A stretch of 64,000 bases of DNA from Psychroserpens damuponensis (GCF_000826655.1 NZ_JXJO01000034.1:62001-126000); one strand, 5' to 3'; numbered from the stretch's first letter, positions 54,860 to 63,974 are shown. The notes: a model not told the origin generated them from the sequence alone. Translations and numbers: made by a program.

Positions 54860-55545
54860 TGAAACACATATCTCTACTTTTAATAGCTGTACTTCTTTTT
54901 TCCTGCGGAAATGAGCGCACGTTACAACTCCCTGAAATACAAAATGCAAACATTACCGAAATACAAGATGTGTCTCACGCCTATGTATTTTATGACGAAA
55001 CCAAAGAAGATAGCGTAGAACTCAACCGGAAAAATTTGATTAGCACGACCAACTGGTTAATAAATGTTGATAAACGATTGACGCTTGCACAAGCTATTCC
55101 GAAGATAAAGTTTTTACAAGAGAAGAAACGCAATGCTAAAATGCATAAAAATGAAGCTGCTAAAAATTACTTTACCTGTCATGATACTAGTATTAGCAAC
55201 TTAGGATTTTTGGAGTTTACTGATGTGAATTACATAACAAATATTGATTTATATGAGAATGATTTACCAATAAAAAAAATTGAAGGTCATGTTATTATAA
55301 GCTTTTTTGAAGGTTACTTTAGCATCGATGGATTATACAAATCAAAAGAAACAAATCAAGAAATTTTACAAACTTCTTTTCTAAAAGACGAATTACGCAA
55401 ACTTCAAAATGAAAACAGGCATTTAAGCATTGATTTGATGTTTATTTCTCGATTAAGTTTTCAAAACTATATAACTTTTAAATCTGAACTTAAAAAAATA
55501 GAATCAGAAACAATTTCAATAAACAAAGATGAATTCTTATTTTAA
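54859..55545 (+). CDS. Lipoprotein of unknown function between folP and cdaA
   Basis: The ATG overlaps the folP stop (TAATG). 228 residues with lipobox (LLLIAVLLFSCGNE). The mature part has no recognised family; segments KEDSVELNRKNLISTTNWLI and DELRKLQNENRHLSIDLMF suggest an alpha/beta periplasmic domain. Translational coupling puts it in the folP-cdaA operon. Confidence 0.7.
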   Translation: MKHISLLLIAVLLFSCGNERTLQLPEIQNANITEIQDVSHAYVFYDETKEDSVELNRKNLISTTNWLINVDKRLTLAQAIPKIKFLQEKKRNAKMHKNEAAKNYFTCHDTSISNLGFLEFTDVNYITNIDLYENDLPIKKIEGHVIISFFEGYFSIDGLYKSKETNQEILQTSFLKDELRKLQNENRHLSIDLMFISRLSFQNYITFKSELKKIESETISINKDEFLF

Positions 55546-55582
55546 CCAATAATTATTACATTTACGCTAAACACATTAACCA

Positions 55583-56365
55583 TTGGATAGATTCAAATTT
55601 TGGGATTTTGGTATTATAGATTTTATCGACGTTTTTCTCGTCGCTATTCTACTCTATTATATCTACAAATTGGTTAAAGGCACTGTTGCTGTCAATATTT
55701 TTATTGGGATACTTATCATATATCTGGTTTGGCGCGTGACAGAGTTTCTAGATATGTACATGCTTCATCGCATCTTTGATGGTTTTATTAAAGTTGGGAT
55801 TATTGCACTAATTGTTGTGTTTCAACCCGAAATACGGAAATTTTTATTAATGGTTGGATCGACCAATTTAAGTGGTAGTGGTAAGTTTTTCAAAAAAATG
55901 AAATTCTTAAAAACCGAAGCCGAAACAGAAACCGATATTAATGCACTTGTGAATGCTTGTGATAAAATGTCACAATCAAAAACTGGAGCACTTATAGTTT
56001 TAGAACGTAATAACAACCTCGATTTTTTGACCAATACTGGTGATGAAATGAATATTAAAGTTACGCAACCTATTATTGAAAGTATCTTTTTTAAAAATAG
56101 TCCGTTGCATGATGGTGCAGTCATTATAGAAAATAATGTAGTTAAAGCTACTCGTGTTATTTTACCTGTGAGTAACGATCAAAATATACCGCAACGATTT
56201 GGTTTACGTCATCGTGCTGCTGTTGGTATTACTGAAAAAACAGACGCAGTTGCTCTTGTGGTTAGTGAGGAAACCGGACAAATTTCATACCTCAAAAATG
56301 GTGAGTTTGTAATGTTTGAAACCATACAAGATTTAACCGCTCTATTGTATAAAGATTTAACTTAA
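55583..56365 (+). CDS. cdaA: Diadenylate cyclase CdaA
   Basis: 260 residues from a TTG start (no nearby ATG; the sequence MDRFKFWDFGIIDFIDVFLVA matches the family start). Three membrane helices, then the DAC domain with SPLHDGAVII (DGA motif) and QRFGLRHRAAVG (RHR motif). It makes c-di-AMP from two ATP, a regulator of potassium and envelope homeostasis. Confidence 0.93.
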   Translation: MDRFKFWDFGIIDFIDVFLVAILLYYIYKLVKGTVAVNIFIGILIIYLVWRVTEFLDMYMLHRIFDGFIKVGIIALIVVFQPEIRKFLLMVGSTNLSGSGKFFKKMKFLKTEAETETDINALVNACDKMSQSKTGALIVLERNNNLDFLTNTGDEMNIKVTQPIIESIFFKNSPLHDGAVIIENNVVKATRVILPVSNDQNIPQRFGLRHRAAVGITEKTDAVALVVSEETGQISYLKNGEFVMFETIQDLTALLYKDLT

Positions 56366-57160
56366 ATGAATTGTAGAAATTGCAAAGTAACTTTAAATGA
56401 CACATTAAACTTCTGCCCTAATTGTGGTGCAAAAATTGTGAGAAAGCGTCTCACAATGAAAAACCTTTGGGAAGATGTTAGCCTTCAATTTTTAAATATT
56501 GATAATAAGTTTCTTAAAACATTTACACATCTTTTTACGCAACCAGAAACTATAATTAATGGTTTTATAGAAGGAACACGCAAAAAGTATATAAACGTAA
56601 TTCAATATTTTGCTATTTCATTAACACTAGTTGGTATTCAAGTCTTTTTAATGAATACTTTTTTTAGTGATGATCTAGCACATGCCATGGATTTCATAAA
56701 ACCCTTTGAAAAAGCTACTGGAGGAAAAGAAAACCCTTATTATTCTAGCTTAGCAAGTTTAGAAGAAATTAATAACTACCAAAGTATTATTTATATATGC
56801 ACTGTGCCTATATATACTTTAGCCACTTGGTTAGCTTATAAAATTATCAAACCAGTAAGGCGCTATAATTTCACAGAGCATTTAGTTTTAAATTTGTATT
56901 ATAATGCACAAGTCATAATAATTACAGCCTTATTAAGTATACTGTTTTTATGTTTTGGATTTAATTACTTGCTTATTTCTGGTGTCGTTACTTTTCTAGT
57001 ATTTATCTACCTATTTTGGATATTAAAACGAGTGTTTAATGTTTCATATTTAGAAGGTTTTGCTCACTTTTTATTAGTCATGTGTATGTTTACTGGTATA
57101 TTTCTAATGGTAGGCGTTGGCATTGGCATCACAGGGATTATAATTGGTTATACAAATTAA
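56366..57160 (+). CDS. DUF3667 membrane protein (copy 1)
   Basis: 264 residues starting directly at the cdaA stop. An N-terminal zinc ribbon (CRNCKVTLNDTLNFCPNCG) is followed by the DUF3667 core (TFTHLFTQPETIINGFIEGTRKKY) and about five membrane helices. Function unknown; the operon position suggests a link to c-di-AMP or osmotic control, but only by context. Confidence 0.88.
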   Translation: MNCRNCKVTLNDTLNFCPNCGAKIVRKRLTMKNLWEDVSLQFLNIDNKFLKTFTHLFTQPETIINGFIEGTRKKYINVIQYFAISLTLVGIQVFLMNTFFSDDLAHAMDFIKPFEKATGGKENPYYSSLASLEEINNYQSIIYICTVPIYTLATWLAYKIIKPVRRYNFTEHLVLNLYYNAQVIIITALLSILFLCFGFNYLLISGVVTFLVFIYLFWILKRVFNVSYLEGFAHFLLVMCMFTGIFLMVGVGIGITGIIIGYTN

Positions 57161-57179
57161 TTAACAAAATAGCTCTTAT

Positions 57180-57980
57180 ATGACTTGTAAAAACTGCAAC
57201 AATCAGCTACCTGCAAATAGTGATTATTGCAATATGTGCGGAGGAAGAGTGATTAGAAAACGTCTTACGTTCAAAAACCTTTTTGAGCATTTTTCTGAAA
57301 CGTTCTTCAATTACGACAATAAGCTTTTAAGGACATTTATTGATTTATTTAAAAAGCCAGAAATTGTCATTGACAGCTATGTGCAAGGTGTTAGAAAACG
57401 TTATGTAAATCCAGTAAGTTTTTTTGGAATTATTCTAACCATAAATGGTTTAAATGTATTTTTAATAAGTAAGTTTTTTAAAAAACATTTGCAGGCTTCT
57501 CAATTTGTTGGTGATTTAGAGTCTGCAGAGAATGAGGCTACAAGAAAAATTATGGAGATGACTTCAGATTTATCTTTAGAATATGCCTCACTACTCTTTT
57601 CATTATTAATTCCTATTGGAGCTTTAGTTAGTTTGATTGTTTTTTATAATAAAAAATACAACTATACTGAACATGTCATACTTTACCTCTATAGTATGTC
57701 GGTTTATTCTATTATTTCTGTTGTATTTGGATTGATCGTGTTTTTAACTTTTCCTGAAAAATACATGTTTTTTGCCTCTGCGATGTATCTATTTATTTTC
57801 ATTTATCATTGCTATATTCACACTAGATTATTTAAACTGAGTGCAAAACAATTGATCCTTAAAACATTATTATTTTTAGTGATTGGATTTATAATTTATA
57901 TTGGTTTTTCTATACTAGGTGTTATAACCTTATTACTATCTGGAGCAGTAGATCTCCAAGACTTTGCTCCAAAGCAATAA
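57180..57980 (+). CDS. DUF3667 membrane protein (copy 2)
   Basis: 266 residues, paralogue of the preceding gene: CKNCNNQLPANSDYCNMCG zinc ribbon, FIDLFKKPEIVIDSYVQGVRKRY core, then five membrane segments. 19 bp downstream of copy 1. Confidence 0.88.
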   Translation: MTCKNCNNQLPANSDYCNMCGGRVIRKRLTFKNLFEHFSETFFNYDNKLLRTFIDLFKKPEIVIDSYVQGVRKRYVNPVSFFGIILTINGLNVFLISKFFKKHLQASQFVGDLESAENEATRKIMEMTSDLSLEYASLLFSLLIPIGALVSLIVFYNKKYNYTEHVILYLYSMSVYSIISVVFGLIVFLTFPEKYMFFASAMYLFIFIYHCYIHTRLFKLSAKQLILKTLLFLVIGFIIYIGFSILGVITLLLSGAVDLQDFAPKQ

Positions 57981-58007
57981 TTTAACTTGCCTCAGCGCCT
58001 TTAATCA

Positions 58008-60692
58008 CTAAAATCTATAATTTAAACCCAACATAAAATATCGATTAATCAAAGGTGTTCTCGATGTGAATGTTGTAATATCGGTCAATGAAAATATATC
58101 AAAAGAATCATTATCATAAAGATTATTGATTCTTAATGATGAAGAAAACTTACTACCCTTAAATTGATATTTAGCTTCAATATTAGTAAAATAATATGAT
58201 CTGTCATTCTTTGGTAAATTACCAAACCCATAGCGCTCATTTATTATAGAGAGATTTAAACTTTCTGAAAACGAAAAATCAAGATCAATAAACGATTTAC
58301 TATTCGTGTTTTGCGCAGAAGAATTATTGATATCAAACTTAATTTTTCTCCATTCAGTACCTAAAGTAAAATTAAATGCACCATTAAAAGCTGACCTCAT
58401 TTCAAATCCATAATTAAAATTATTAGAGCTTATATTTCGTTCAAAATTATTTACAAGATCAATATACTCTGAACGACTATACGATGTTTTTAATTTAAGA
58501 TTAGATGAGATAAAATCTATGTACCTATCAAAATTTACACCTAAAATATAATTTTTACTATCGTCTAAAATTATTTGTTCTGTCGTATTGAGGTCTAGTG
58601 AAATAGAGGAGTTAGAAGATATAAAATTCTTGTTTTGAGTATATCTAAAATTCAAATTAGCTGAGAATTTATCTGTCCAACTACCATACCTATAATTAAA
58701 ATACATCACATTACTGCGCAACAAACTACTATGATCTATACCCTTATAAAATGTTCTGTAATTAAATTGTACGAAATCATTAAATAAGTTACTTGCGTTA
58801 GTCACATTACCATTAGTACGAAACCCAGAAATGAGTTCATGCTTTTTATTAGGTTGATATTTTAAGTTTAAACTCGTATTTAAAAAAAAATAATTTGAAC
58901 TTTCAATAACCTCACTATTTTCAAGTTTCAATCTATCATAATTGAGGTTAACGTTAGTGAATACGTCAATTTTACCAAAAGAAAACCTAAGCCTATTATA
59001 AAAATAAAATAATTTAGAGTTGAGTTCAAAATCATTATTAAAATCTTCATTTGCACTAAATATACCAGCAGCATTATCCTTAAACCTTAAACTTGAATTG
59101 ATATCGTCATTTCTATTTTTGAATCCTAAATAACTTTCATAATTAAACTTTGAGCCATTATTTAAATAACCAAATTGAATCGTTTTAAGATTCATTTTAG
59201 AATCTATTATTGATATTGATTGTTCAAACGTTTGTGACTCACTTTCAGGATAAAAGAATTCTCCATACAAATACGGTTTTACAAGATATTCAATTGGCTT
59301 ATCCTCATTAATGTATCTTGCTGAAATTACTACGGCAGAGCTATCCTTAAATCTAGAAGTATAATGAGCAAAATGGTTATGCCTTGATGTTTTTGAATTT
59401 AAATCTTCATAAATATCAACTTGATTTTGAACTAAATCTCCTACACCATTTGATTTTAAATTATAAAAAGATCCTTGATACTCCAAACGTTTCTTTTTGC
59501 CAATATTCCATTCAACACTTAATTTACCTAAACCAAGTTTATCTTTAGTACTTGTGTTAAAATCTTCAATTAAGGTGAATGGATCTTCTGTTATAAAGTT
59601 TGTTACATTCTGACTTTTATAATCTTTACTATCTGAAAATAAAATCCCTAAAGCTTTAATTTTAAGATTTTTAGACACATTAAATATTGAATTTATATTT
59701 GTAAATTTAGAAGTATTGAAATTTACAAATCTATTATCAAAAACTGGTCTTACAGTATTTAGTGTTGTTAACGTGGCACTACTTTCTTTTCGACCAAGAT
59801 TATAACTTTCATCATCATTTTTACTACTTAAAATCCCATTAATATCTGAAACTACATCATCACCTATGGTATTAAAATCTGTCAGCACATAATGCTTACT
59901 CTTTTTTAATAAAGAGATTAAATTACTATTCACATCGTATCGATCTTTATTAGCAAATCCTAATTCTACATTACCTAATACATTAGCTTTTCTGTCTTCC
60001 TTTAATGTTAAATTAAGTGCAATATCTTGGGTATCTCTAATATTTTTTAGCAAAGGATTTCTACTATAATTTTGTAATACCTCAATTTTATCAATAACAT
60101 CTGCATTTAAATTTTTGGTTAATACAGAATATCCACCTTCAAATAAATCATCATTATCTATTTTAACATTAGTAATTAATTTACCTTGAAACTTCAAAGT
60201 TCCGTCTTGCTCTACACTAATACCTGGAATACTTTTAAGCAAATCTTCAACAACGATATTCTTTTTTTTATTAAAAGCATCTGCTTTAAAAATAATTGTG
60301 TCTCCTTTAATTTCAATATCTCTTTCTACTTCAATGACGACCTCTTTTATTTGAGTAAGTTTATCTTTGAGTAAAAAGTTTACAATCTCATTTTTATGTA
60401 ATTCTATAATTTTAGACGTTTTTTCATAAGACATAGATGATACTTCTAATTTATAGATTCCTTTAGATAAACCATTTATTTTATAAATACCATTTTTAGA
60501 AAACGTAAAAGTTTTTAAAGAGTCATTCTTGAAAATTAAAATATTAACACCATCTATTGGTATATCTAATGAATCCTTAACTGACCCACTAATTTCAAAT
60601 TGAGCAAATAAAAAATTGCTTGTTAATATAAAATAACAAGCAATTATAAATTTATTTAGATAACCTTTCTTTTTTAATCTTTTGCTTCCCAT
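58008..60692 (-). CDS. GLPGLI-associated outer-membrane barrel with carboxypeptidase-regulatory-like and plug domains
   Basis: 894 residues. Signal peptide (KFIIACYFILTSNFLFAQ), a CarboxypepD_reg-like domain (FEISGSVKDSLDIPIDGVNI ... GIYKLEVSSM), a TonB plug-like region (VVEDLLKSIPGISVEQDG, IDKIEVLQNYSRNPLLKNI) and a long barrel ending NRYFMLGLNYRF. This is the OMP_b-brl_3-type family usually found with GLPGLI proteins. Its start overlaps the end of the GLPGLI-1 gene by 19 bp, so the two are coupled. Substrate unknown. Confidence 0.85.
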   Translation of the reverse strand: MGSKRLKKKGYLNKFIIACYFILTSNFLFAQFEISGSVKDSLDIPIDGVNILIFKNDSLKTFTFSKNGIYKINGLSKGIYKLEVSSMSYEKTSKIIELHKNEIVNFLLKDKLTQIKEVVIEVERDIEIKGDTIIFKADAFNKKKNIVVEDLLKSIPGISVEQDGTLKFQGKLITNVKIDNDDLFEGGYSVLTKNLNADVIDKIEVLQNYSRNPLLKNIRDTQDIALNLTLKEDRKANVLGNVELGFANKDRYDVNSNLISLLKKSKHYVLTDFNTIGDDVVSDINGILSSKNDDESYNLGRKESSATLTTLNTVRPVFDNRFVNFNTSKFTNINSIFNVSKNLKIKALGILFSDSKDYKSQNVTNFITEDPFTLIEDFNTSTKDKLGLGKLSVEWNIGKKKRLEYQGSFYNLKSNGVGDLVQNQVDIYEDLNSKTSRHNHFAHYTSRFKDSSAVVISARYINEDKPIEYLVKPYLYGEFFYPESESQTFEQSISIIDSKMNLKTIQFGYLNNGSKFNYESYLGFKNRNDDINSSLRFKDNAAGIFSANEDFNNDFELNSKLFYFYNRLRFSFGKIDVFTNVNLNYDRLKLENSEVIESSNYFFLNTSLNLKYQPNKKHELISGFRTNGNVTNASNLFNDFVQFNYRTFYKGIDHSSLLRSNVMYFNYRYGSWTDKFSANLNFRYTQNKNFISSNSSISLDLNTTEQIILDDSKNYILGVNFDRYIDFISSNLKLKTSYSRSEYIDLVNNFERNISSNNFNYGFEMRSAFNGAFNFTLGTEWRKIKFDINNSSAQNTNSKSFIDLDFSFSESLNLSIINERYGFGNLPKNDRSYYFTNIEAKYQFKGSKFSSSLRINNLYDNDSFDIFSLTDITTFTSRTPLINRYFMLGLNYRF

Positions 60693-61471
60693 TCAAATTT
60701 TAATTCTAGACCACCTCTTTTTCTCTTTTTAAATGATTTCTCACGTTGGTAATCTCTAGGCATCTTAGAAGTCGCCATATCATATCCATTGTTAGTTTTA
60801 TCATATAAATCTATAAAATCTTTAAGAGTCATCTCTTTTAATGATTTTGAATAATCCTTAAGCTCTAAAATAAATTTTTTTATTTTTTGATCACTCTCTT
60901 TAGATACATTAGTTAATGTCCATTTTAGCTTATTCTCGGTATCATAAATCAAAACTGGTAAACCAGGAAAACTATTAAATTTCCAAGGTCCAAAATCTAT
61001 AGGCACAGACAAATCCACCAAAGCTAAATAAGTTCTACCTCTAAAATATGAAGTTAGTTCTACGCATTGCCTCCCATTAACAATCTTTTTGATACCAGTA
61101 GGTTTCCAAATAAAAGTTTGCAAGACTTCTGTAGTTTTAATAAGCTCATAACCAATTGAATGCTTAGTTATATGTTCATTTTTTTGTTTGTAACTAATAT
61201 TAAAATCAGAACCATCACCTGCAGAAAACACATTAACATTTGGAATTCCAGTAACCTCATCAATACTAAGCTTTTCTATATCTTCTAAAAATACTGTCTT
61301 AGAAGTATGATAATAGGTGTTTTTCTTATAATTAAAAACATAACCTTTTTTAACCAATGCTTTTCCTAGGTTATAATTGACCTCATACTCTAGAACTGGT
61401 ATGGAATCATTATTTTGACCAAATAAATAAATTTGACTAAAAAAGGTTATGAAAAGTAAAAAAAATCGCAT
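60674..61471 (-). CDS. GLPGLI family protein 1
   Basis: 265 residues with signal peptide (FFLLFITFFSQIYLFGQ). Conserved family features: PVLEYEVNYNLGKALVKKG, the C-facing CVELTSYFRGRTYLALVD, IDFGPWKFNSFPGLPVLIYD (the eponymous FPGLP motif), and the end LELKFEWEAKD. The family has no known activity. Here it lies 1 bp after the small peptide gene and runs into the barrel gene. Confidence 0.9.
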   Translation of the reverse strand: MRFFLLFITFFSQIYLFGQNNDSIPVLEYEVNYNLGKALVKKGYVFNYKKNTYYHTSKTVFLEDIEKLSIDEVTGIPNVNVFSAGDGSDFNISYKQKNEHITKHSIGYELIKTTEVLQTFIWKPTGIKKIVNGRQCVELTSYFRGRTYLALVDLSVPIDFGPWKFNSFPGLPVLIYDTENKLKWTLTNVSKESDQKIKKFILELKDYSKSLKEMTLKDFIDLYDKTNNGYDMATSKMPRDYQREKSFKKRKRGGLELKFEWEAKD

Positions 61472-61472
61472 G

Positions 61473-61748
61473 CTAAAATGCTGGAGCTAAAACTGGTGAA
61501 CGTCTAAAATCTGAGGAATTCATAAAATCTCCATTAGCAAGAGCTTGTGCGCCTGCTGCACAATCTGCTCCAGATGTTCTCGAATTAGAATAATAAGTCT
61601 CTGTGTGAGATTCTCCAGTATTCATATTAGTATATGTAAGAGTTACCCAACATGTACTAAAATCTTCATCTAAAACCTCGGTGGAACTAAAACTAGACAT
61701 TACTAAAAACAACAAACAAAGCATTGGCAATAAAAATAATTTTTTCAT
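61473..61748 (-). CDS. Small Cys-pair secreted peptide A of the GLPGLI cassette
   Basis: Start at 61748 (MKKLFLLPMLCLLFLVMSSF), 91 residues. Mature part of about 65 residues with two Cys (STCWVTL, GADCAAG), Ser/Thr-rich strands (MNTGESHTETYYSNSRTSG) and the ending SSDFRRSPVL shared with peptide B. The paired Cys suggest one disulfide. It could be a substrate or partner of the GLPGLI/barrel pair (inference from conserved order). Confidence 0.8.
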   Translation of the reverse strand: MKKLFLLPMLCLLFLVMSSFSSTEVLDEDFSTCWVTLTYTNMNTGESHTETYYSNSRTSGADCAAGAQALANGDFMNSSDFRRSPVLAPAF

Positions 61749-61778
61749 AATATATTTATGGTTTAAATTAATATTACT

Positions 61779-61818
61779 CAAACATAAACATAAACATAAA
61801 CATAAACATAAACATAAA
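61779..61818 (-). promoter_or_regulatory. Promoter of peptide A with six hexamer repeats
   Basis: On the minus strand the -7 box TATGTTTG (61786-61779) is preceded by six tandem copies of TTTATG (61783-61818), then CTTG. The single-copy promoter of peptide B has the same flanks. With n units the TTG-to-box spacing is 6n-4: 32 bp here, 2 bp in B, and the canonical 20 bp at four units. Confidence 0.7.
61783..61818. repeat. Hexanucleotide tandem repeat (CATAAA)6
   Basis: Six perfect CATAAA units, against one unit at 63979-63984 in an otherwise near-identical sequence. Likely gained by replication slippage. Confidence 0.95.
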
Positions 61819-61910
61819 CAAGAAAAATACAGAAAATATACTACAAAAGCTTTATTGAAAAGTTAAATTATTTCAGCCTTTAAAAACTGAACCTCATACA
61901 AATTACAATA

Positions 61911-62045
61911 ATTGGTATATCTAATGAATCCTTTATTAATCCACTAATTGCAATTGAGCAAATAAAAATTGTTTGTTAGCATAAAGCAACAAGCAATTAA
62001 TAAACTAATTTGAAATTTATTTAGTTTCAATCTACTGTTTCCCAT
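61911..62045 (-). pseudogene. Truncated remnant of a second barrel gene
   Basis: 135 bp homologous to the start of the 58008-60692 gene (60555-60692). It reads MGNSRLKLNKFQISLLIACC then stops after about 33 codons; a frameshift later, ISGLIKDSLDIPI matches ISGSVKDSLDIPI of the intact protein. It starts at the same overlapping ATG at the end of GLPGLI-2. Evidence of tandem duplication followed by deletion. Confidence 0.8.
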
Positions 62046-62821
62046 TCAAATTTTAGTTCGAAACCTTCTCTTTTCATCTTTTTTCTACCGTTTTCTCTCT
62101 TATAATCCCTTGATAGTTTTGAAACCATTAAGGTATGTCCATGATCAGTATCGTCGTACAATTTAACATATTCTCTTAATGTCATTTTTTTTAAAGAATT
62201 TAAATAGGACTCTTGCTCTTCTATGAAATTTAAAATATTACCATAGCTTTTTTTTCTAATCTCAGTTAAGGTCCATTGGAGCTTATTCTCAGTATCATAA
62301 ATTAATATAGGTAATCCTGGAAAACTATTAAATTTCCATGGTCCAAATTTTACTGGAATTGTTAAATCAACATAAGCAATATAATCTCTACCTCTAAAGC
62401 CTGAAACCATTTCTGCACAATTCCTGCCATTTACCAATTTCATATGTCCTGTAGAAACCCATTTCTGCATTTGTAACATCTCATCCGTTAGTAATACATC
62501 ATTACCCAAAGAATAAGTGTCTAAATGAATTTTCTCCTTAAAGAGACTCACATTATTTTCTGTCCCATCACCAGCTGAAAATAAATTAACATTAGGCACA
62601 CCTGTATTTCCATCTGTTGTTAACTTCTCAATGTTTTCTATAAACTCTGTTTTTGACGTATTATAATAAACATTGGAATTATATTCAAAAACAAAACCTT
62701 TCTTCACCAAGGCTTTACCTAAGTTATAATTAACTTCATATTCAAATATAGGTATAGAGTCATTGTCTTGACCATGCCCAAAGAATTGACAAAAAAAGAC
62801 TATGTAAATGAAGTATTTCAT
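62027..62821 (-). CDS. GLPGLI family protein 2
   Basis: Start at 62821 (MKYFIYIVFFCQFFGHGQ); an upstream in-frame ATG at 62878 lies in the barrel-gene scar. 264 residues: PIFEYEVNYNLGKALVKKGF, CAEMVSGFRGRDYIAYVD, KFNSFPGLPILIYD, FELKFEWETVD. Closest to GLPGLI-1. It has no peptide gene of its own, unlike the other two. Confidence 0.9.
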   Translation of the reverse strand: MKYFIYIVFFCQFFGHGQDNDSIPIFEYEVNYNLGKALVKKGFVFEYNSNVYYNTSKTEFIENIEKLTTDGNTGVPNVNLFSAGDGTENNVSLFKEKIHLDTYSLGNDVLLTDEMLQMQKWVSTGHMKLVNGRNCAEMVSGFRGRDYIAYVDLTIPVKFGPWKFNSFPGLPILIYDTENKLQWTLTEIRKKSYGNILNFIEEQESYLNSLKKMTLREYVKLYDDTDHGHTLMVSKLSRDYKRENGRKKMKREGFELKFEWETVD

Positions 62822-62839
62822 ATTATTGGATATCAAATA

Positions 62840-62874
62840 GTACAGGTAATCTTTTTCAATCTTCTGTTTCCCAT
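62840..62874 (-). pseudogene. Scar of a third barrel-gene start
   Basis: The end of GLPGLI-3 carries the overlapping ATG reading MGNRRLKK then a quick stop, matching MGSKRLKK of the intact barrel gene. Only about 35 bp are left before GLPGLI-2 sequence begins. Confidence 0.5.
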
Positions 62875-63653
62875 TCAAATTTTAATTCGAAACCTTTACG
62901 TTGAAATTTATTATAAGTTTTAACTTTTTTATAATCACGAGGTAACTTTGATTCAGCAAGACTTCCTCCGTTTTGAACATTATCATGTAAATCAACATAT
63001 TCTCTTAAAGACAGATTTTTTAAAGAATTAAAATATTCATTTTGCTTGATGACAAAATCTTCAATTTCTTTTATTGATTTGTACGAAATATTAGTTAGAA
63101 CCCAACTTAATTTATTATCAGTATCAGCTAGCTTGATAACTAAGCCTGGTAATCCTTTAAACTTCCATGGTCCAAAATTAATTGGACGTTTAATATCGAT
63201 ATAAGCAATATAAGTTCTTCCTCGAAAATCTGCAACTACCTCAACACAGTCAATATTATTGACAATTTTAGTTTTTCCAGTAAGTTTCCAATTTTGCTCT
63301 ACCAAAATCTCTGACGTAGCAACAACTTCTAGAGGCAAAACATAAGAACTATGATGAATACTATTCTTTAAATCTGTATAGTGATTTTCAGAGCCATCAC
63401 CAGCCCAAACAAGATTTATTTGAGGATTTCCGCTTTTCTTATCTGTTGATAATCTATTAAAATTTTCAATAAATTCTGTTTTGGTAGAATTAAACCTTAC
63501 AAACGATTGATATTCAAAAACGTAACCTTTTTTAACTAAAGCTCTACCTAAATTATATCGTATTTCATATTCATAGACAGGAATTGAATCAGTTGTTTGT
63601 CCGTAAATTGAAAAACAGCAAATAAATAAAATTAAATTAATAAGAATCTTCAT
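62856..63653 (-). CDS. GLPGLI family protein 3
   Basis: 265 residues, signal peptide (INLILFICCFSIYGQ). PVYEYEIRYNLGRALVKKG, CVEVVADFRGRTYIAYID, KFKGLPGLVIKLAD, FELKFEWETED. The most divergent of the three copies. 10 bp after peptide B. Confidence 0.9.
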   Translation of the reverse strand: MKILINLILFICCFSIYGQTTDSIPVYEYEIRYNLGRALVKKGYVFEYQSFVRFNSTKTEFIENFNRLSTDKKSGNPQINLVWAGDGSENHYTDLKNSIHHSSYVLPLEVVATSEILVEQNWKLTGKTKIVNNIDCVEVVADFRGRTYIAYIDIKRPINFGPWKFKGLPGLVIKLADTDNKLSWVLTNISYKSIKEIEDFVIKQNEYFNSLKNLSLREYVDLHDNVQNGGSLAESKLPRDYKKVKTYNKFQRKGFELKFEWETED

Positions 63654-63663
63654 GTATTTTAAT

Positions 63664-63944
63664 TTATTCCATTACTAAAACTGGAGATCTTCTAAAATCT
63701 GATGATTGCATCACATTGCCAGCTAAAAAGGCATTTACACCATTCAAGCAATCTTGTGCAGAAGATCTAGAGTTAGATACATAAGTTGCATTATATTCTA
63801 CTCCTGTAAGAGGATTAGTTTCTGTTACAGTAACAGAACATGGAAAAAAAATGTCTGTTTTCGCATCTAATTTTTCCGAAGAATTAAAACTAGACATCCC
63901 TAAAAACATCAAACAAAGCATTGGCAATAAAAATAATTTTTCAT
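63664..63944 (-). pseudogene. Small Cys-pair peptide B, start frameshifted in an A-run
   Basis: The ATG corresponding to peptide A (63944) is followed by five A instead of six, which throws it out of frame (MKNYFYCQCFV then stop). The rest is intact (LFLLPMLCLMFLGMSSF, two Cys in FPCSVTV and AQDCLNG, ending SSDFRRSPVL). Internal starts at 63927 (TTG) or 63921 (ATG) would give a shortened signal peptide. Either a slippage-type OFF state, a young pseudogene or a sequencing error. Confidence 0.6.
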
Positions 63945-63974
63945 AATATATTTATGGTTTAAATTAATATTACT

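Noticed and set aside
61681-61866. Plus-strand ORF encoding a His-Lys repeat
   Set aside because: It is the hexamer repeat read on the wrong strand; it overlaps the promoter and start of peptide A.
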